Assembly: GCA_963777665.1 (NCBI GenBank)
Contig: CAVZRJ010000003.1
Coordinates: 562,499-626,498, forward strand
DNA: 64,000 bases
Direction of reading: 5' to 3'
DNA from: Bog-756 sp963777665
Lineage (GTDB): Bacteria; Actinomycetota; Acidimicrobiia; Acidimicrobiales; RAAP-2
The first letter of the stretch is position 1, and the number at the start of each line of letters is the position of its first letter. A program made the translations under genes and the position numbers. This document shows, in pieces, positions 30,205 to 39,238 of this stretch. The notes beneath the pieces were generated by a model. It was not told the DNA's origin, ran no database searches, and worked only from the letters and a program-made list of their open reading frames with translations.

Positions 30205-33012
30205 TCAGGGGACCGTGATGGTGGTGGACAGCGGGAGGTCCGATGACGACTGACCGAGGGCGAGTGTGTAGACGCCGGGAACGGTGGCCGGGGACCCGCC
30301 GGCGGCGGTGGTGAACGCCGTCGCGGGGATCGGAAGGGTGACCTCGGCACTCCGGTGGGCGCCGAGCGTGACCGACCGGAAGGCGACGAGCTGCCCCGGT
30401 GGTTCACCGGCCGACGGCGGGAAGGTGAGATAGGCCTGGGCGACCGTGGTCCCGGCCCGCGAGCCGGTGTCGGTGATCCGGAACGAGGCCGAGTACCCGG
30501 TTCCCGAAGGGGCCACGGTGAGGTCGCCGAGGGCGAAGCTGGTGTACGAGAGCCCGAAGCCGAACGGGAACAACGGTTGGGTACCGGTGGCATGGTCGTA
30601 CCGGTAGCCCACGTCGAGCCCCTCCGAGTAGGTCGAGGTGAGACCGGTCCCCGGCCACTGGGCCGGCGTGTTGATCGCGGCGGTGGCATCCGAGGTCGGG
30701 AACGTGACCGGAAGGTGTCCGGACGGATCGACGTCCCCGAAGAGCAGGCGGGCAACCGCCGCGCCGTCCTGCTCGCCCGGATACCAGTCCTCGAGCACGC
30801 CGGCTACCTGGTGGAGCCACGGCATCAGCACCGGGCCCCCGGTGTTGAGCACGACCACCGTGCGCGGGTTGGCGGCGGCCACCGCCGCGATGAGCGCGTT
30901 CTGGTCGCCCGGCAGCGCGAGCGAGGGCTTGTCGAAGGCCTCGGAGGTGTAGTCCCCGACGAACACGACTGCGACCTGGGACCGGTGCGCGAGGGCGGCG
31001 GCCTGGGCGATGCGGTCGCTGACGAAGGCCCAGCCCAGGGTCAGCGTGCTCGGCACGAATGCCGTCTCACCGGAAGGAGTGAGCTGGTTGACCGGCTCCC
31101 AGGACAGGGCCACCCGGTACGGGTGGCCGGCGACCAGTGGCACGGTCTGGGACCACAGGCCACGGGCGTGGCTGAGCATGTCGGAGACGGCGGTCTGTCC
31201 GTCGAGCGTGAGGCTGGCCGCACCCGAGCCCTGGAGGGAGAAGGTGTAGAGGCCGGACCGGGGCGGAGTGAGCGTTCCCGTCCACTGGGCGCTGACATCC
31301 GACCAGCCTGAGGGCAGCACCACGCTGGAGCGGTTGTCCGGGGCCCCGGCCCTCCTCCGCCGGGCCTGCGAGAGGAGGGGGAGCAGCATCCGGCGCTGGT
31401 CCGACGCGAGCGCCGTGGCCCCTCCGGGCAGGAGGGCTCCGGTCGGGGGAGGCGAGACCACCGAGGTGTCGACGGTGGGCTCGACCGTCCCGACGGTCCG
31501 GGGACCCGTGTCCGGGTCGGTCTGGGTGAGGGTGAGTGTGAGGCCGTGGCCGACACCCGAATCGGGCGTCAGGTACGCGGACGGGACCGGCGGCAACGGG
31601 GCGGTGGTGCTCCCGCCGCCGGCGGCCCGGATGGACACCGAGGTCCCGGCGCGACTCCGGAGTGCCTGCAGGGGCGACGAGACGAACGGGGCGATCACCT
31701 GGGAGCTGCCGTGCCCGGTGGTCACGGGGGAAGCGGCCGCGTCGGCCCCGATCACGGCGATCGAACGGGTGCCCTGCGTGCTCAGGGGAAGGACGCCTCC
31801 TGCGTTCTTGAGCAACACCGCCGACCGCTCGGCCGCCTTCAGGGCGAAGGCCGCATGCTGGCGTGTGTCGACCGGGGACCCCGGTGTGCCGGTGGTTCGG
31901 CGGCCCACCAGTCCGTAGGAGAACATCTGGGCGAGGACGCGGGTGACCGCGCTGTGGACCAGCGCTGCGGGTAGACGTCCTTCGCTGGACAGCTGGGCAA
32001 GGGAGGCCACGCTGGACGGCTTGATCAGGTCGGTGCCGGCTGCCAGGGCCGCCACCGGGTCATGGACGGCGCCGAGGTCGGACCGCACGAACCCGGTGAA
32101 CCCCCACTGGCTGAGGACCTGGGACAGCGCGGGGTCCTGGCACTGGTAGGTGCCGTTCCACTGGGGGTAGGCGCACATCAGCGATGCAACGTGTCCCTGT
32201 GTGACGGCCGCCTCGAACGGGGGCAGATAGATCTCGTCGAGCACCCGGGGCGAGAGCGCATCGTCGAGCTCCAGGCGGTCGGTCTCCTGGGAGTACACGG
32301 CGAAGTGCTTGGCCTGGGCCATCACCCCGGTGGCCTGGATACCCTGGATGTCGGCGACACCGATGGCCGACACGAGGAGCGGGTCCTCGCCGTACCCCTC
32401 GTAGGCCCGGCCGTTCTCGGGGACGCGGAGGACGTTGAGGTTCGGGCCCTGGACCACGTCGATGCCCTGCCCGGCCGCCTCCTCACCCTGCACCTGGCCG
32501 TACCCGCGCGCCAGCGACGGATCGAAGGTTGCCGCGATGCCCAACGGGGACGGCAGCTGGGTCACGTGGGTCGCTCCGAAGGCCAGGCCCTGGGGCCCGT
32601 CCTGCAGGGTGAGCGACGGGATGCACAGCCGCGGCACACCGGCATTGGCGTTCTCGTACGGGCCAACCTGCTGGAGCACGATCTCGCCGAGCTTCTCCGT
32701 CAGGTTCATCCTCGACACGACGAGCGAGGCCAGGGCGGCGGGAGCCTCATGGCGGTCGAGGGCCGACTCGAGCCACGGACACCGGGAGACGTCGGTCGTG
32801 AGGGTGATCGGGCGGTGGACCGGGCGTGCGGCCGCGGAGGCGGTGCTCGGAGCCGTGTCGGTGGGGTTACTCGACGGTTGGGGTCCGGGTGTGGCGCCCA
32901 CGACGACCGCGGACAGGACGAGGACGATCCCGACCGCCAGCACACCGCCGAGTCGCAAGGAGCGAGCGCGGTGCCGTCGGGTCGGCGGGAGGTGGTGCGC
33001 GGGATGGTCCAC
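30205..33012 (-). CDS. Secreted glycoside hydrolase family 3 beta-glucosidase with PA14 domain
   Basis: A 935-residue GH3 protein. A basic N-terminus and hydrophobic segment (residues 19-40) form a signal peptide or anchor. The GH3 N-terminal barrel spans about 95-370, with the nucleophile Asp312 in GFVRSDLGA and KHFAVYSQE. The C-terminal alpha/beta domain follows, interrupted by a PA14-like insert (SGLYTFSLQGSGAASLTLDG, roughly 570-700), a combination seen in bacterial and yeast beta-glucosidases. The last 90 residues are a fibronectin III-like domain. It probably cleaves beta-linked glucosides outside the cell. No transporter neighbours it. Confidence 0.9.
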   Translation of the reverse strand: MDHPAHHLPPTRRHRARSLRLGGVLAVGIVLVLSAVVVGATPGPQPSSNPTDTAPSTASAAARPVHRPITLTTDVSRCPWLESALDRHEAPAALASLVVSRMNLTEKLGEIVLQQVGPYENANAGVPRLCIPSLTLQDGPQGLAFGATHVTQLPSPLGIAATFDPSLARGYGQVQGEEAAGQGIDVVQGPNLNVLRVPENGRAYEGYGEDPLLVSAIGVADIQGIQATGVMAQAKHFAVYSQETDRLELDDALSPRVLDEIYLPPFEAAVTQGHVASLMCAYPQWNGTYQCQDPALSQVLSQWGFTGFVRSDLGAVHDPVAALAAGTDLIKPSSVASLAQLSSEGRLPAALVHSAVTRVLAQMFSYGLVGRRTTGTPGSPVDTRQHAAFALKAAERSAVLLKNAGGVLPLSTQGTRSIAVIGADAAASPVTTGHGSSQVIAPFVSSPLQALRSRAGTSVSIRAAGGGSTTAPLPPVPSAYLTPDSGVGHGLTLTLTQTDPDTGPRTVGTVEPTVDTSVVSPPPTGALLPGGATALASDQRRMLLPLLSQARRRRAGAPDNRSSVVLPSGWSDVSAQWTGTLTPPRSGLYTFSLQGSGAASLTLDGQTAVSDMLSHARGLWSQTVPLVAGHPYRVALSWEPVNQLTPSGETAFVPSTLTLGWAFVSDRIAQAAALAHRSQVAVVFVGDYTSEAFDKPSLALPGDQNALIAAVAAANPRTVVVLNTGGPVLMPWLHQVAGVLEDWYPGEQDGAAVARLLFGDVDPSGHLPVTFPTSDATAAINTPAQWPGTGLTSTYSEGLDVGYRYDHATGTQPLFPFGFGLSYTSFALGDLTVAPSGTGYSASFRITDTGSRAGTTVAQAYLTFPPSAGEPPGQLVAFRSVTLGAHRSAEVTLPIPATAFTTAAGGSPATVPGVYTLALGQSSSDLPLSTTITVP

Positions 33013-33130
33013 GGTCTCGGGTCGTCAACTTACCCAGAGCGTGGTCCGGATCCAGGTCGGGTCTCGCGGCGAGCGAGCCGGTCCTCCGTGATGCAGGGTC
33101 AGCAGGGCGTGACCGGCACCGGCAGTGACG

Positions 33131-33916
33131 TCAGGTCGACCACCGGCGACGCACGTCGACGAACGGCGTGACGCACGGTGGCCCGTCGGCCACCAACAGC
33201 TCGGGAAGGGCGGCCGGGTCCCGGACGACCCGGATGAGCGCGGCTGACCGGGTGCCGTAGTCCTCGGTGTGGACGCACGCGGCGAGGGTGGCGGTGGGCC
33301 GGGTCGGGGGTTCTTCTCCCTCCGACGGCAGTTCGGCGCTCTCCGGAATCGTGTGGTCCACGAGCACCGAGGCCAGGTTCGACCAGAGCGGCGTCCCCCC
33401 GGCGAGGGCGCCCGACACGAGCGAACGGATGCGATCCGCCTTCGGCGAGGGAGCGGCGAGCGGGACGTTCTCCAGCACATGGACTCCGGGTTCCAGGCGG
33501 CGGACCGTGGGTGGTCCGACGCCGGGCACCTCGACGAAGTGGAGGGAGTGGCGATCGCCGACGAGCAGCCATGCCGGGTTGTAGGAACCGGGCTGCACCA
33601 CCGAGAGCAGCTCGTCGACACCCGCTTCGGCGCTGCGACTGCCGGCGAGCAGGAGGGGCAGTTCGCCCCGGGTCCGCTTCGTCGGATCCCGACCTCCAGG
33701 GGACGGGCGGTTGGTGAGACCGGCCACGACCCCGTGCTCGTTGACGGCCAACCACGTCCCGCCGGCGAGCTCGTCACGGCCGCCGAGGATCCGCGGATTG
33801 CGATCGCGGAGCACGCAGAGCGAGCAGGCCGGTCGATCCATGCGCTCGTCGCGATTCGCCGCGACCAGCAGGGCCCGGTCGGCCTCGGTCTGCCAGGCGA
33901 ACACGAGGAGGCACAT
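33131..33916 (-). CDS. NRDE (TANGO2) family protein
   Basis: A 261-residue protein beginning MCLLVFAWQTEADRALLVAANRDE; the motif NRDE at residues 21-24 and GGTWLAVNEHGVVAGLTNR define the TANGO2/NRDE family. Cys2 is conserved and may act as an N-terminal nucleophile after Met removal, as the fold resembles Ntn hydrolases. In eukaryotes TANGO2 has been linked to haem or lipid handling; bacterial roles are not established. A GH3 gene lies downstream on the same strand across 118 bases. Confidence 0.85.
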   Translation of the reverse strand: MCLLVFAWQTEADRALLVAANRDERMDRPACSLCVLRDRNPRILGGRDELAGGTWLAVNEHGVVAGLTNRPSPGGRDPTKRTRGELPLLLAGSRSAEAGVDELLSVVQPGSYNPAWLLVGDRHSLHFVEVPGVGPPTVRRLEPGVHVLENVPLAAPSPKADRIRSLVSGALAGGTPLWSNLASVLVDHTIPESAELPSEGEEPPTRPTATLAACVHTEDYGTRSAALIRVVRDPAALPELLVADGPPCVTPFVDVRRRWST

Positions 33917-34057
33917 GCGGGTGAGGGTAGCGGCGTCGACGTCGGTACGGATCGCCGGTCCCGGAGCAGGGCGGTCCGGTGGTCTCGCCAGCTACGGTCG
34001 CGCTTGTAATCAGGGTGTGATCATGCTCATATGGGCGCCGGAAGGGACGGATTCCGC

Positions 34058-34549
34058 ATGGTGGCATTCCGGGTGGACAAGACGCAGCGACTCGCATTGC
34101 TGCGCGCGGTGAACTTGTTCTCCAGCTGCACGCACCGCGAGCTCACCAGGATCGAGTCGCTCACGACGCTGATCGATGTTCCGGCCGGAACGGTCTTGAC
34201 CGAACAGGGAGCTCCCGGCGAGGAGTTCTTCGTCGTCGTCGAGGGAACCGCGACCGTGTCACGCAACGGTCGGACGCTCGCCACCCTTGAGCCCGGTTCG
34301 TTCTTCGGGGAGATGGCGCTCCTCGATGGAGGCGACCGGACCGCCACCGTCGTCGCCGACACCGACATGGGGCTCCTCGTCCTGTCGAGGCGCGAGTTCA
34401 AGTCCCTGCAGTTGACCGTGCCCTCGGTGGCCTTCAAGCTGCTGACCGAGATGGGGGCACGGCTCCGGTCGACGGACGGATTGCTCGACCACCTGGTCGA
34501 CCCCCGGCAGAAGACCACCCCCGAGCTCGCCGCCTTCTGGTCCATCTGA
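34058..34549 (+). CDS. Cyclic nucleotide-binding domain protein
   Basis: A 163-residue protein consisting of one cNMP-binding beta-roll: LRAVNLFSSCTHRELTRIE, then GAPGEEFFVVVEGTATVSRNG and the phosphate-binding cassette GEMALLDGGDRTATVVA. There is no DNA-binding domain of the Crp type, so it likely acts as a stand-alone cNMP sensor. Start ATG 34058 (MVAFRVDK) is preferred on family grounds; ATG 34031 would add nine residues. It converges with the sulfotransferase gene over a hairpin. Confidence 0.8.
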   Translation: MVAFRVDKTQRLALLRAVNLFSSCTHRELTRIESLTTLIDVPAGTVLTEQGAPGEEFFVVVEGTATVSRNGRTLATLEPGSFFGEMALLDGGDRTATVVADTDMGLLVLSRREFKSLQLTVPSVAFKLLTEMGARLRSTDGLLDHLVDPRQKTTPELAAFWSI

Positions 34550-34561
34550 TCCACCCGAACC

Positions 34562-34579
34562 TCTCCCGGTCCGGGGAGA
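34562..34579. terminator. Candidate bidirectional hairpin between convergent genes
   Basis: TCTCCC (34562-34567) pairs with GGGAGA (34574-34579) around a six-base loop, placed in the 32-base gap between two convergent genes. No long T-tract follows on either strand, so efficiency is uncertain. Confidence 0.35.
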
Positions 34580-34581
34580 AC

Positions 34582-35202
34582 CTAGGGAAGCGGAGCCAGC
34601 CCGATCATCGCCCGGAAGTCGTCGGTCGTGTTGGTGACCGGGAACGGCTCGCCGGGAACGTCCATGCCGAGTCGATCACAGATGGGGCCCCACCCGTCTG
34701 CAGGCGCCCATTCCAACAGGCGTGAGGGTGCAATCGCCTTGCGCACGGCCGCGTTGTGGCGCTCGTACGCGTCGATCATCGCGGTGGGATCGTCGAGGCG
34801 GTCGCTGAAGCGGTCGTGGAGCAGCGTACGCACGGCCTTCATCCACGGTTCCAATTCGGGCGGCACCTTGTCGAACGACTGGAAGATCGTGTTCGATGCG
34901 CTTCGGTACCACGACTCCGGATCCCGCACCGACAGCAGCACGAGGGCATCGGGGTTGGCGGCCGACAGCTCGGGCCAGAACGAACACCCGGGCCAGTCGA
35001 CGAGGGAGACGTAGCCGGCGGGCATGGTCGTCCAGTCGACGGGGCGCCCTTCGATCGCGTCGATCCAGCCCGCCGCCTGCGCCGGATCCCCGAGGATCTC
35101 GACCATGTGATGACAGGGCCCGCCCAGCAGCTGTTCGAGCGCGATCTTCAACGAGTGGGTACCGGTGCGACCGACACCCGCTCCGACGACCTTGAGTGAC
35201 AT
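34582..35202 (-). CDS. Sulfotransferase family protein
   Basis: A 206-residue protein starting MSLKVVGAGVGRTGTHSLK. The GRTGTHSLK segment is the 5'-phosphosulfate-binding loop of the PAPS-dependent sulfotransferase fold, and VLLSVRDPESWYRSA is the 3'-phosphate-binding motif. This short form fits the Sulfotransfer_4-type group common in actinobacteria and fungi. GGGAG lies eight bases before ATG 35202. The acceptor is unknown and no sulfate-activation genes are nearby. Confidence 0.8.
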   Translation of the reverse strand: MSLKVVGAGVGRTGTHSLKIALEQLLGGPCHHMVEILGDPAQAAGWIDAIEGRPVDWTTMPAGYVSLVDWPGCSFWPELSAANPDALVLLSVRDPESWYRSASNTIFQSFDKVPPELEPWMKAVRTLLHDRFSDRLDDPTAMIDAYERHNAAVRKAIAPSRLLEWAPADGWGPICDRLGMDVPGEPFPVTNTTDDFRAMIGLAPLP

Positions 35203-35520
35203 CGTTGTTCTCCCGCCTTGTTTGCTCATTGAGTGACCGGGGTACCGGTCGGCCACATCCTTGCGCATCCGGGACAGGCCAGTCCATCGGGGCGGATGCG
35301 TCCGGCCGGTCAGGAGGACTCGTCTCATCGGGGCCGGCGATCGACGATCCAAAATGGAAACGGATCCACCCGCAGTCAGCAAGCAAGCTCTCGTTATCTG
35401 GTATACGGTGTTCTGGCGCAGAAAGAACGGATAGAGACGTAGCAGCGAGCAAGCCGACAGAACGATACGGCTGCCCTCTGTTCAGGCGCGGCTTCGACCG
35501 GCGGAAAAGGGGGAGCGCGG
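35203..35520. other. 318-bp divergent intergenic region upstream of the liv-type operon
   Basis: No gene is visible. The left part holds the inverted repeat GACCGG-GGTA-CCGGTC (35235-35250), a possible operator close to the sulfotransferase start. The right part is less GC-rich, with an AT-rich patch around 35390-35410 (TTATCTGGTATACGG) that could contain the liv-operon promoter; exact hexamers cannot be assigned. The window from here on changes to a transport and catabolic gene set. Confidence 0.35.
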
Positions 35521-37545
35521 GTGATTCAATTCGTGATCGCCGGACTGGTGCTCGGGGGCATCTACGCGATCGCATCGGCCGGTCTCGTGATCACCTACAC
35601 GTCGTCGGGCATCCTCAACTTCGCCTTCGGGGCGCTCGCGTTCTTCATCGCCCGCTTCTACTACTACCTCCACACCCAGCAGGGTTGGTCGATCGCGCCT
35701 GCAGCCGTGGTGGCCATCGGGATTGCGGCGCCCCTGCTCGGAGTGGTGCTCTACGCCGTCCTGTTCCGCTACCTCCGCCTGTCTTCGCCCCTGATCAAGG
35801 TCGTCGCGACCATCGGTCTCTCGGTCGCCATCCCGTCCTGTGCGACGTTGATCTTCGGCAGCCAGGCCATCCAGCAGGCTCCGGGGCTGGCGCCGGAGCC
35901 GGTCCGGGTGTTCCACTTCCTGGGCGTCCCGGTGACGTTGGACCAGGTCATCGTCTACATCTGCGTCCTGGCAACCGTGGTCGTCGGAGCGCTGGTGCTG
36001 CGCTATACGGACGTCGGCCTCAAGGTGAGGGCCATGGTCGACTCGACGGCGATGACCGATCTGTCCGGGACCAATCCGAGGACGATCTCGATCGGTGTCT
36101 GGGCGGTGAGCACGTTCTTCGCCGGCCTCACCGGTGTGCTCGCCGCACCCATCATCGGGCTCGAGGCCACCAACTTCACGCTGCTCATCGCTGCGTCATT
36201 TGCGGCGGTCATCGCCGCCAGGCTCAAGAGCCTGCCGGTCGCGGTCGGAGTCGCGTTGCTGATGGGAGTCGCCACGTCGCTGATCCAGCGATATCTCCCG
36301 CCCGCCAGTCCGTGGACCGCCGAGATCATCGACGCCGTCCCCTTCATCGTCATCGCGTTGGTCCTCATCTACAACCTCGTCCGCCGGGGACGGGTGGGGG
36401 AGGCCGAGGCGTGGGGAGGCGCGTTGGATCGGGCGATCATGCCGCAGGGCGAGAGCCGGATCGCGGCTTCGACGGCCAGCGTGGTCGAGGCCGCTTCTCT
36501 CAATGTCTTCGCCAAATATGCCGGACCGCTCGCGCTCGTCCTGCTTGCGGTCGCCCTTCCCCTCGTGGTCGGCGGCTACTGGGTGGGGTTGACGGCCCAG
36601 GCCTTCGCCTTTGGCGTGATCTTCCTTTCGTGGACACTGGTGACCGGAGAAGGGGGCATGCTCTGGTTGTGCCAGATCACCTTCGCGGGGATCGGAGCAC
36701 TGACGACGGCGCAGTTCGCCAACAACCTCGGCTGGCCGATCCTGGCTGCCGTGGTCATGGGCGGGGTCGTCGCACTCGTGCTGGGCGTCATCGTCGGATT
36801 CTTGAGCATCCGACTCGGCGACCTGTACGTCGCCCTGGTGACGCTCACGTTCGGGCTGCTCATCGAGAACCTCGTGTTCACTCTGCCGAGGTTCGTGAAC
36901 CAGGGTCTCGGGCTGACCCTTGTCCGACCCGGCTTTGCGACGTCGGACGCCTCCTTTGCGTACGTCTGCCTGGTCGCCTTCGTCATCGTGGCGCTGTTCA
37001 TCGTCAATCTCCGACGGTCCACCACCGGGCTCGCCCTCAATGCGGCTCGGTGGAGCGAGGCCGGTGCCAGGACGACCGGCATCAGCGTGGTGCAGATGAA
37101 GGTCATCGCCGGGGCATTGGCCGCGTTCATCGCCGGCCTCGGAGGTGGGCTGCTCGCCGTTGCACAGACAACGGTCGTACCCAGTGAGTTCGCCACCTTC
37201 GCGGGGATCGTGTGGTTCGCCGCACTCGTCACGATCGGTGTGCGGTCCACCACCGCAGCACTGATCGCCGGTCTCTCGTTCGTCATGCTCCCGGCGCTCG
37301 CCCAGGCGTATTTCCCGAGCTGGACGGGCAATGTGCTTCCGGTGCTCTTCGGCCTGGGTGCCATGACCGCGGCCAGGTACCCGGACGGCGTCCTTGCCGA
37401 ACAGAGCCGGCGATTGCGGCGACTGATGTTGCGCCTGGCGCCCGACCGCTTCGAGGACCCCCAGTTCGGCGATGTCCTGGACCCCGGGCCGCACGCGCCG
37501 GTCTCGGTCGACGTGCCAGCGATGGTCGCGGAGCACGCATCGTGA
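35521..37545 (+). CDS. Branched-chain-amino-acid-type ABC transporter permease, LivH-LivM fusion
   Basis: A 674-residue membrane protein that joins both permeases of a Liv-type importer. Residues 1-290 are LivH-like (FVIAGLVLGGIYAIASAGLVITY at the start, AAPIIGLEATNFTLL, and a RAMVDSTAMTDLSGTNP cytoplasmic loop). After a polar linker (about 290-335), residues 340-630 are LivM-like (YWVGLTAQAFAFGVIFLSWTL, then LALNAARWSEAGARTTGISV). About 16-18 hydrophobic segments are seen. It starts at GTG 35521 and overlaps the ATPase gene by one base. In this setting the cargo is more likely a carboxylic acid or aromatic/alicyclic compound than an amino acid. Confidence 0.9.
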   Translation: MIQFVIAGLVLGGIYAIASAGLVITYTSSGILNFAFGALAFFIARFYYYLHTQQGWSIAPAAVVAIGIAAPLLGVVLYAVLFRYLRLSSPLIKVVATIGLSVAIPSCATLIFGSQAIQQAPGLAPEPVRVFHFLGVPVTLDQVIVYICVLATVVVGALVLRYTDVGLKVRAMVDSTAMTDLSGTNPRTISIGVWAVSTFFAGLTGVLAAPIIGLEATNFTLLIAASFAAVIAARLKSLPVAVGVALLMGVATSLIQRYLPPASPWTAEIIDAVPFIVIALVLIYNLVRRGRVGEAEAWGGALDRAIMPQGESRIAASTASVVEAASLNVFAKYAGPLALVLLAVALPLVVGGYWVGLTAQAFAFGVIFLSWTLVTGEGGMLWLCQITFAGIGALTTAQFANNLGWPILAAVVMGGVVALVLGVIVGFLSIRLGDLYVALVTLTFGLLIENLVFTLPRFVNQGLGLTLVRPGFATSDASFAYVCLVAFVIVALFIVNLRRSTTGLALNAARWSEAGARTTGISVVQMKVIAGALAAFIAGLGGGLLAVAQTTVVPSEFATFAGIVWFAALVTIGVRSTTAALIAGLSFVMLPALAQAYFPSWTGNVLPVLFGLGAMTAARYPDGVLAEQSRRLRRLMLRLAPDRFEDPQFGDVLDPGPHAPVSVDVPAMVAEHAS

Positions 37546-38444
37546 TGTCGACGTTGACCGACACGGAGGGACCCAGCCGGTCCGCTGGTGAGCACGCGAC
37601 CGCTCTCGTTGCGAACGAGATCACGGTCCGCTTCGGCGGGCTCACCGCGCTGTCCCAGGTCACACTCGAGGTCGAACGCGGGTCCATCGTCGGACTCGTC
37701 GGGCCCAATGGGGCCGGAAAGTCGACCCTCCTCTCCGTGCTGTCCGGCCTTCTCAGGCCCAACTCCGGCAGGGTCTGGCTGTTGGGTGAGGACGTCACGG
37801 CCACCTCGGTTCGATCGCGGGCCGCCAGAGGGCTGGCTCGGACCTTTCAGCAACCCGAGCTGTTCATGGGCTTGACCGTACGTGAGCACGTGGTCCTCGC
37901 GCATCGTGCACGCGTGGCACCTCATCGGCTCTGGCGGGACATGTTCGACCCGCGCTCGCTGCTTCCGCCCTCGCGGGAGGAGAACGAGAAGGTGGACGGA
38001 CTGCTCGAGCTTCTCAGGCTCACCCGGGTGGCCAAGGCTCCGGTGGCGGCGCTCCCCTTGGGTGTCGTCCGTCTCGTCGAAGTGGGTCGTGCCCTGGCCA
38101 GTGAGCCGCGTGTCCTGCTGCTGGACGAGCCGCTGTCCGGATTGGACATGAGCGCGTCGGAGAACCTCCTGTCCGTCTTCCGACGGATCGTCACCGAGAG
38201 CGACCACCAGCTCTCGCTCGTCATCGTCGAGCACGATGTGGCTGCGGTCCTGGCGCTGTCGCATTCGGTTGTCGTCCTCGACTTCGGGGAGCGGATCGCT
38301 GTGGGCAACCCGGAAGCGATTCGCTACGATCCCCACGTTCGTGCCGCCTACCTCGGCGACAGCGACGTGCAGCCACGATCGCCGGTCGGCTCGCCGCCGA
38401 GCGCGACCGACGTCGGGACCCCGCCCGAGAACGGGGGAGCATGA
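37545..38444 (+). CDS. ABC transporter ATP-binding protein, LivG type
   Basis: A 299-residue ATPase with Walker A GPNGAGKST, the LivG-type ARTFQQPELFMGLTVREHV, Walker B VLLLDEPLSGLD and switch IVEHD. The signature region reads LPLGVVRLVEVGRAL, lacking the canonical LSGGQ glycine pair; this variation is common in LivG proteins. ATG 37545 overlaps the permease TGA by one base; GTG 37542 is an alternative start. A C-terminal tail of about 30 residues is Pro/Ser-rich. It pairs with the LivF-type ATPase downstream. Confidence 0.88.
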   Translation: MSTLTDTEGPSRSAGEHATALVANEITVRFGGLTALSQVTLEVERGSIVGLVGPNGAGKSTLLSVLSGLLRPNSGRVWLLGEDVTATSVRSRAARGLARTFQQPELFMGLTVREHVVLAHRARVAPHRLWRDMFDPRSLLPPSREENEKVDGLLELLRLTRVAKAPVAALPLGVVRLVEVGRALASEPRVLLLDEPLSGLDMSASENLLSVFRRIVTESDHQLSLVIVEHDVAAVLALSHSVVVLDFGERIAVGNPEAIRYDPHVRAAYLGDSDVQPRSPVGSPPSATDVGTPPENGGA

Positions 38445-39202
38445 CCCAGCCCCTCCTGAGCGTGGAAGGTCTCGACGTTCGGTACGGCCCCTCGCAAGCC
38501 CTGTTCGGAGTGTCGTTCGAGGTCCTGCCCGGAACCGTCCTGGCGGTGCTCGGTGTGAACGGTGCCGGCAAGAGCACGCTCGCCCGTTCGATCTCGGGTC
38601 TCGTGCCACCGGTTGCAGGTCGCGTGACGTTCGACGGGAAGGACATCACCGGGCTTCCGGCCAACCGCGTCCGAAAGCTGGGCCTCACCTACGTACCGGA
38701 GGGACGAGGGATCTTTCCCGGTCTGTCGGTGACCGACAACCTGCGGATGGCGGTTGCACAGGAACCTCGCAACGACCGGGCCGCCGCCATCGACCGGGCC
38801 ATCGAGACGTTCCCGGTACTGGGCGACCGTCCGTCGCAGCGCGCGGGGAGCCTCTCCGGTGGCGAACAGCAGATGCTGGCGCTCGCCCGGGCGTTCTCGA
38901 TCTCGCCGAAGCTGATCATTGCCGACGAACTGTCGCTCGGCCTCGCACCCACCGTCACCGAAACGGTGTTCCACAGTCTCGAGGAGGCCAGGAGATCGGG
39001 GATCACCATCGTGCTGAGCGAGCAGTTCGTGCACCGGGCGCTGTCCATGGCGGACAGTTGCGTGATCCTGACCCGTGGCAGGGTCGGGTGGTCCGGACCT
39101 GCATCCGCGGCGGGCGAAGAGGTCCTCAACCGGTATCTGGGAGAGGCGGAGCCTGAGAACCCCCCGGTCGGAGCCGGCCGAACAGATGGCAACACTGCAT
39201 AA
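38441..39202 (+). CDS. ABC transporter ATP-binding protein, LivF type
   Basis: A 253-residue ATPase with Walker A GVNGAGKST, the LivF mark LTYVPEGRGIFPGLSVTDNL, signature LSGGEQQMLALARA and Walker B LIIADELSLGLAP. The ATG overlaps the previous stop by four bases (ATGA), showing tight coupling in the operon permease-LivG-LivF. It forms the ATPase heterodimer of the importer with the upstream LivG-type protein. The substrate-binding lipoprotein is encoded 36 bases downstream. Confidence 0.92.
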   Translation: MTQPLLSVEGLDVRYGPSQALFGVSFEVLPGTVLAVLGVNGAGKSTLARSISGLVPPVAGRVTFDGKDITGLPANRVRKLGLTYVPEGRGIFPGLSVTDNLRMAVAQEPRNDRAAAIDRAIETFPVLGDRPSQRAGSLSGGEQQMLALARAFSISPKLIIADELSLGLAPTVTETVFHSLEEARRSGITIVLSEQFVHRALSMADSCVILTRGRVGWSGPASAAGEEVLNRYLGEAEPENPPVGAGRTDGNTA

Positions 39203-39238
39203 CCAACCGGGCGCTGCGCGCGCCGTCGACATGGAGGA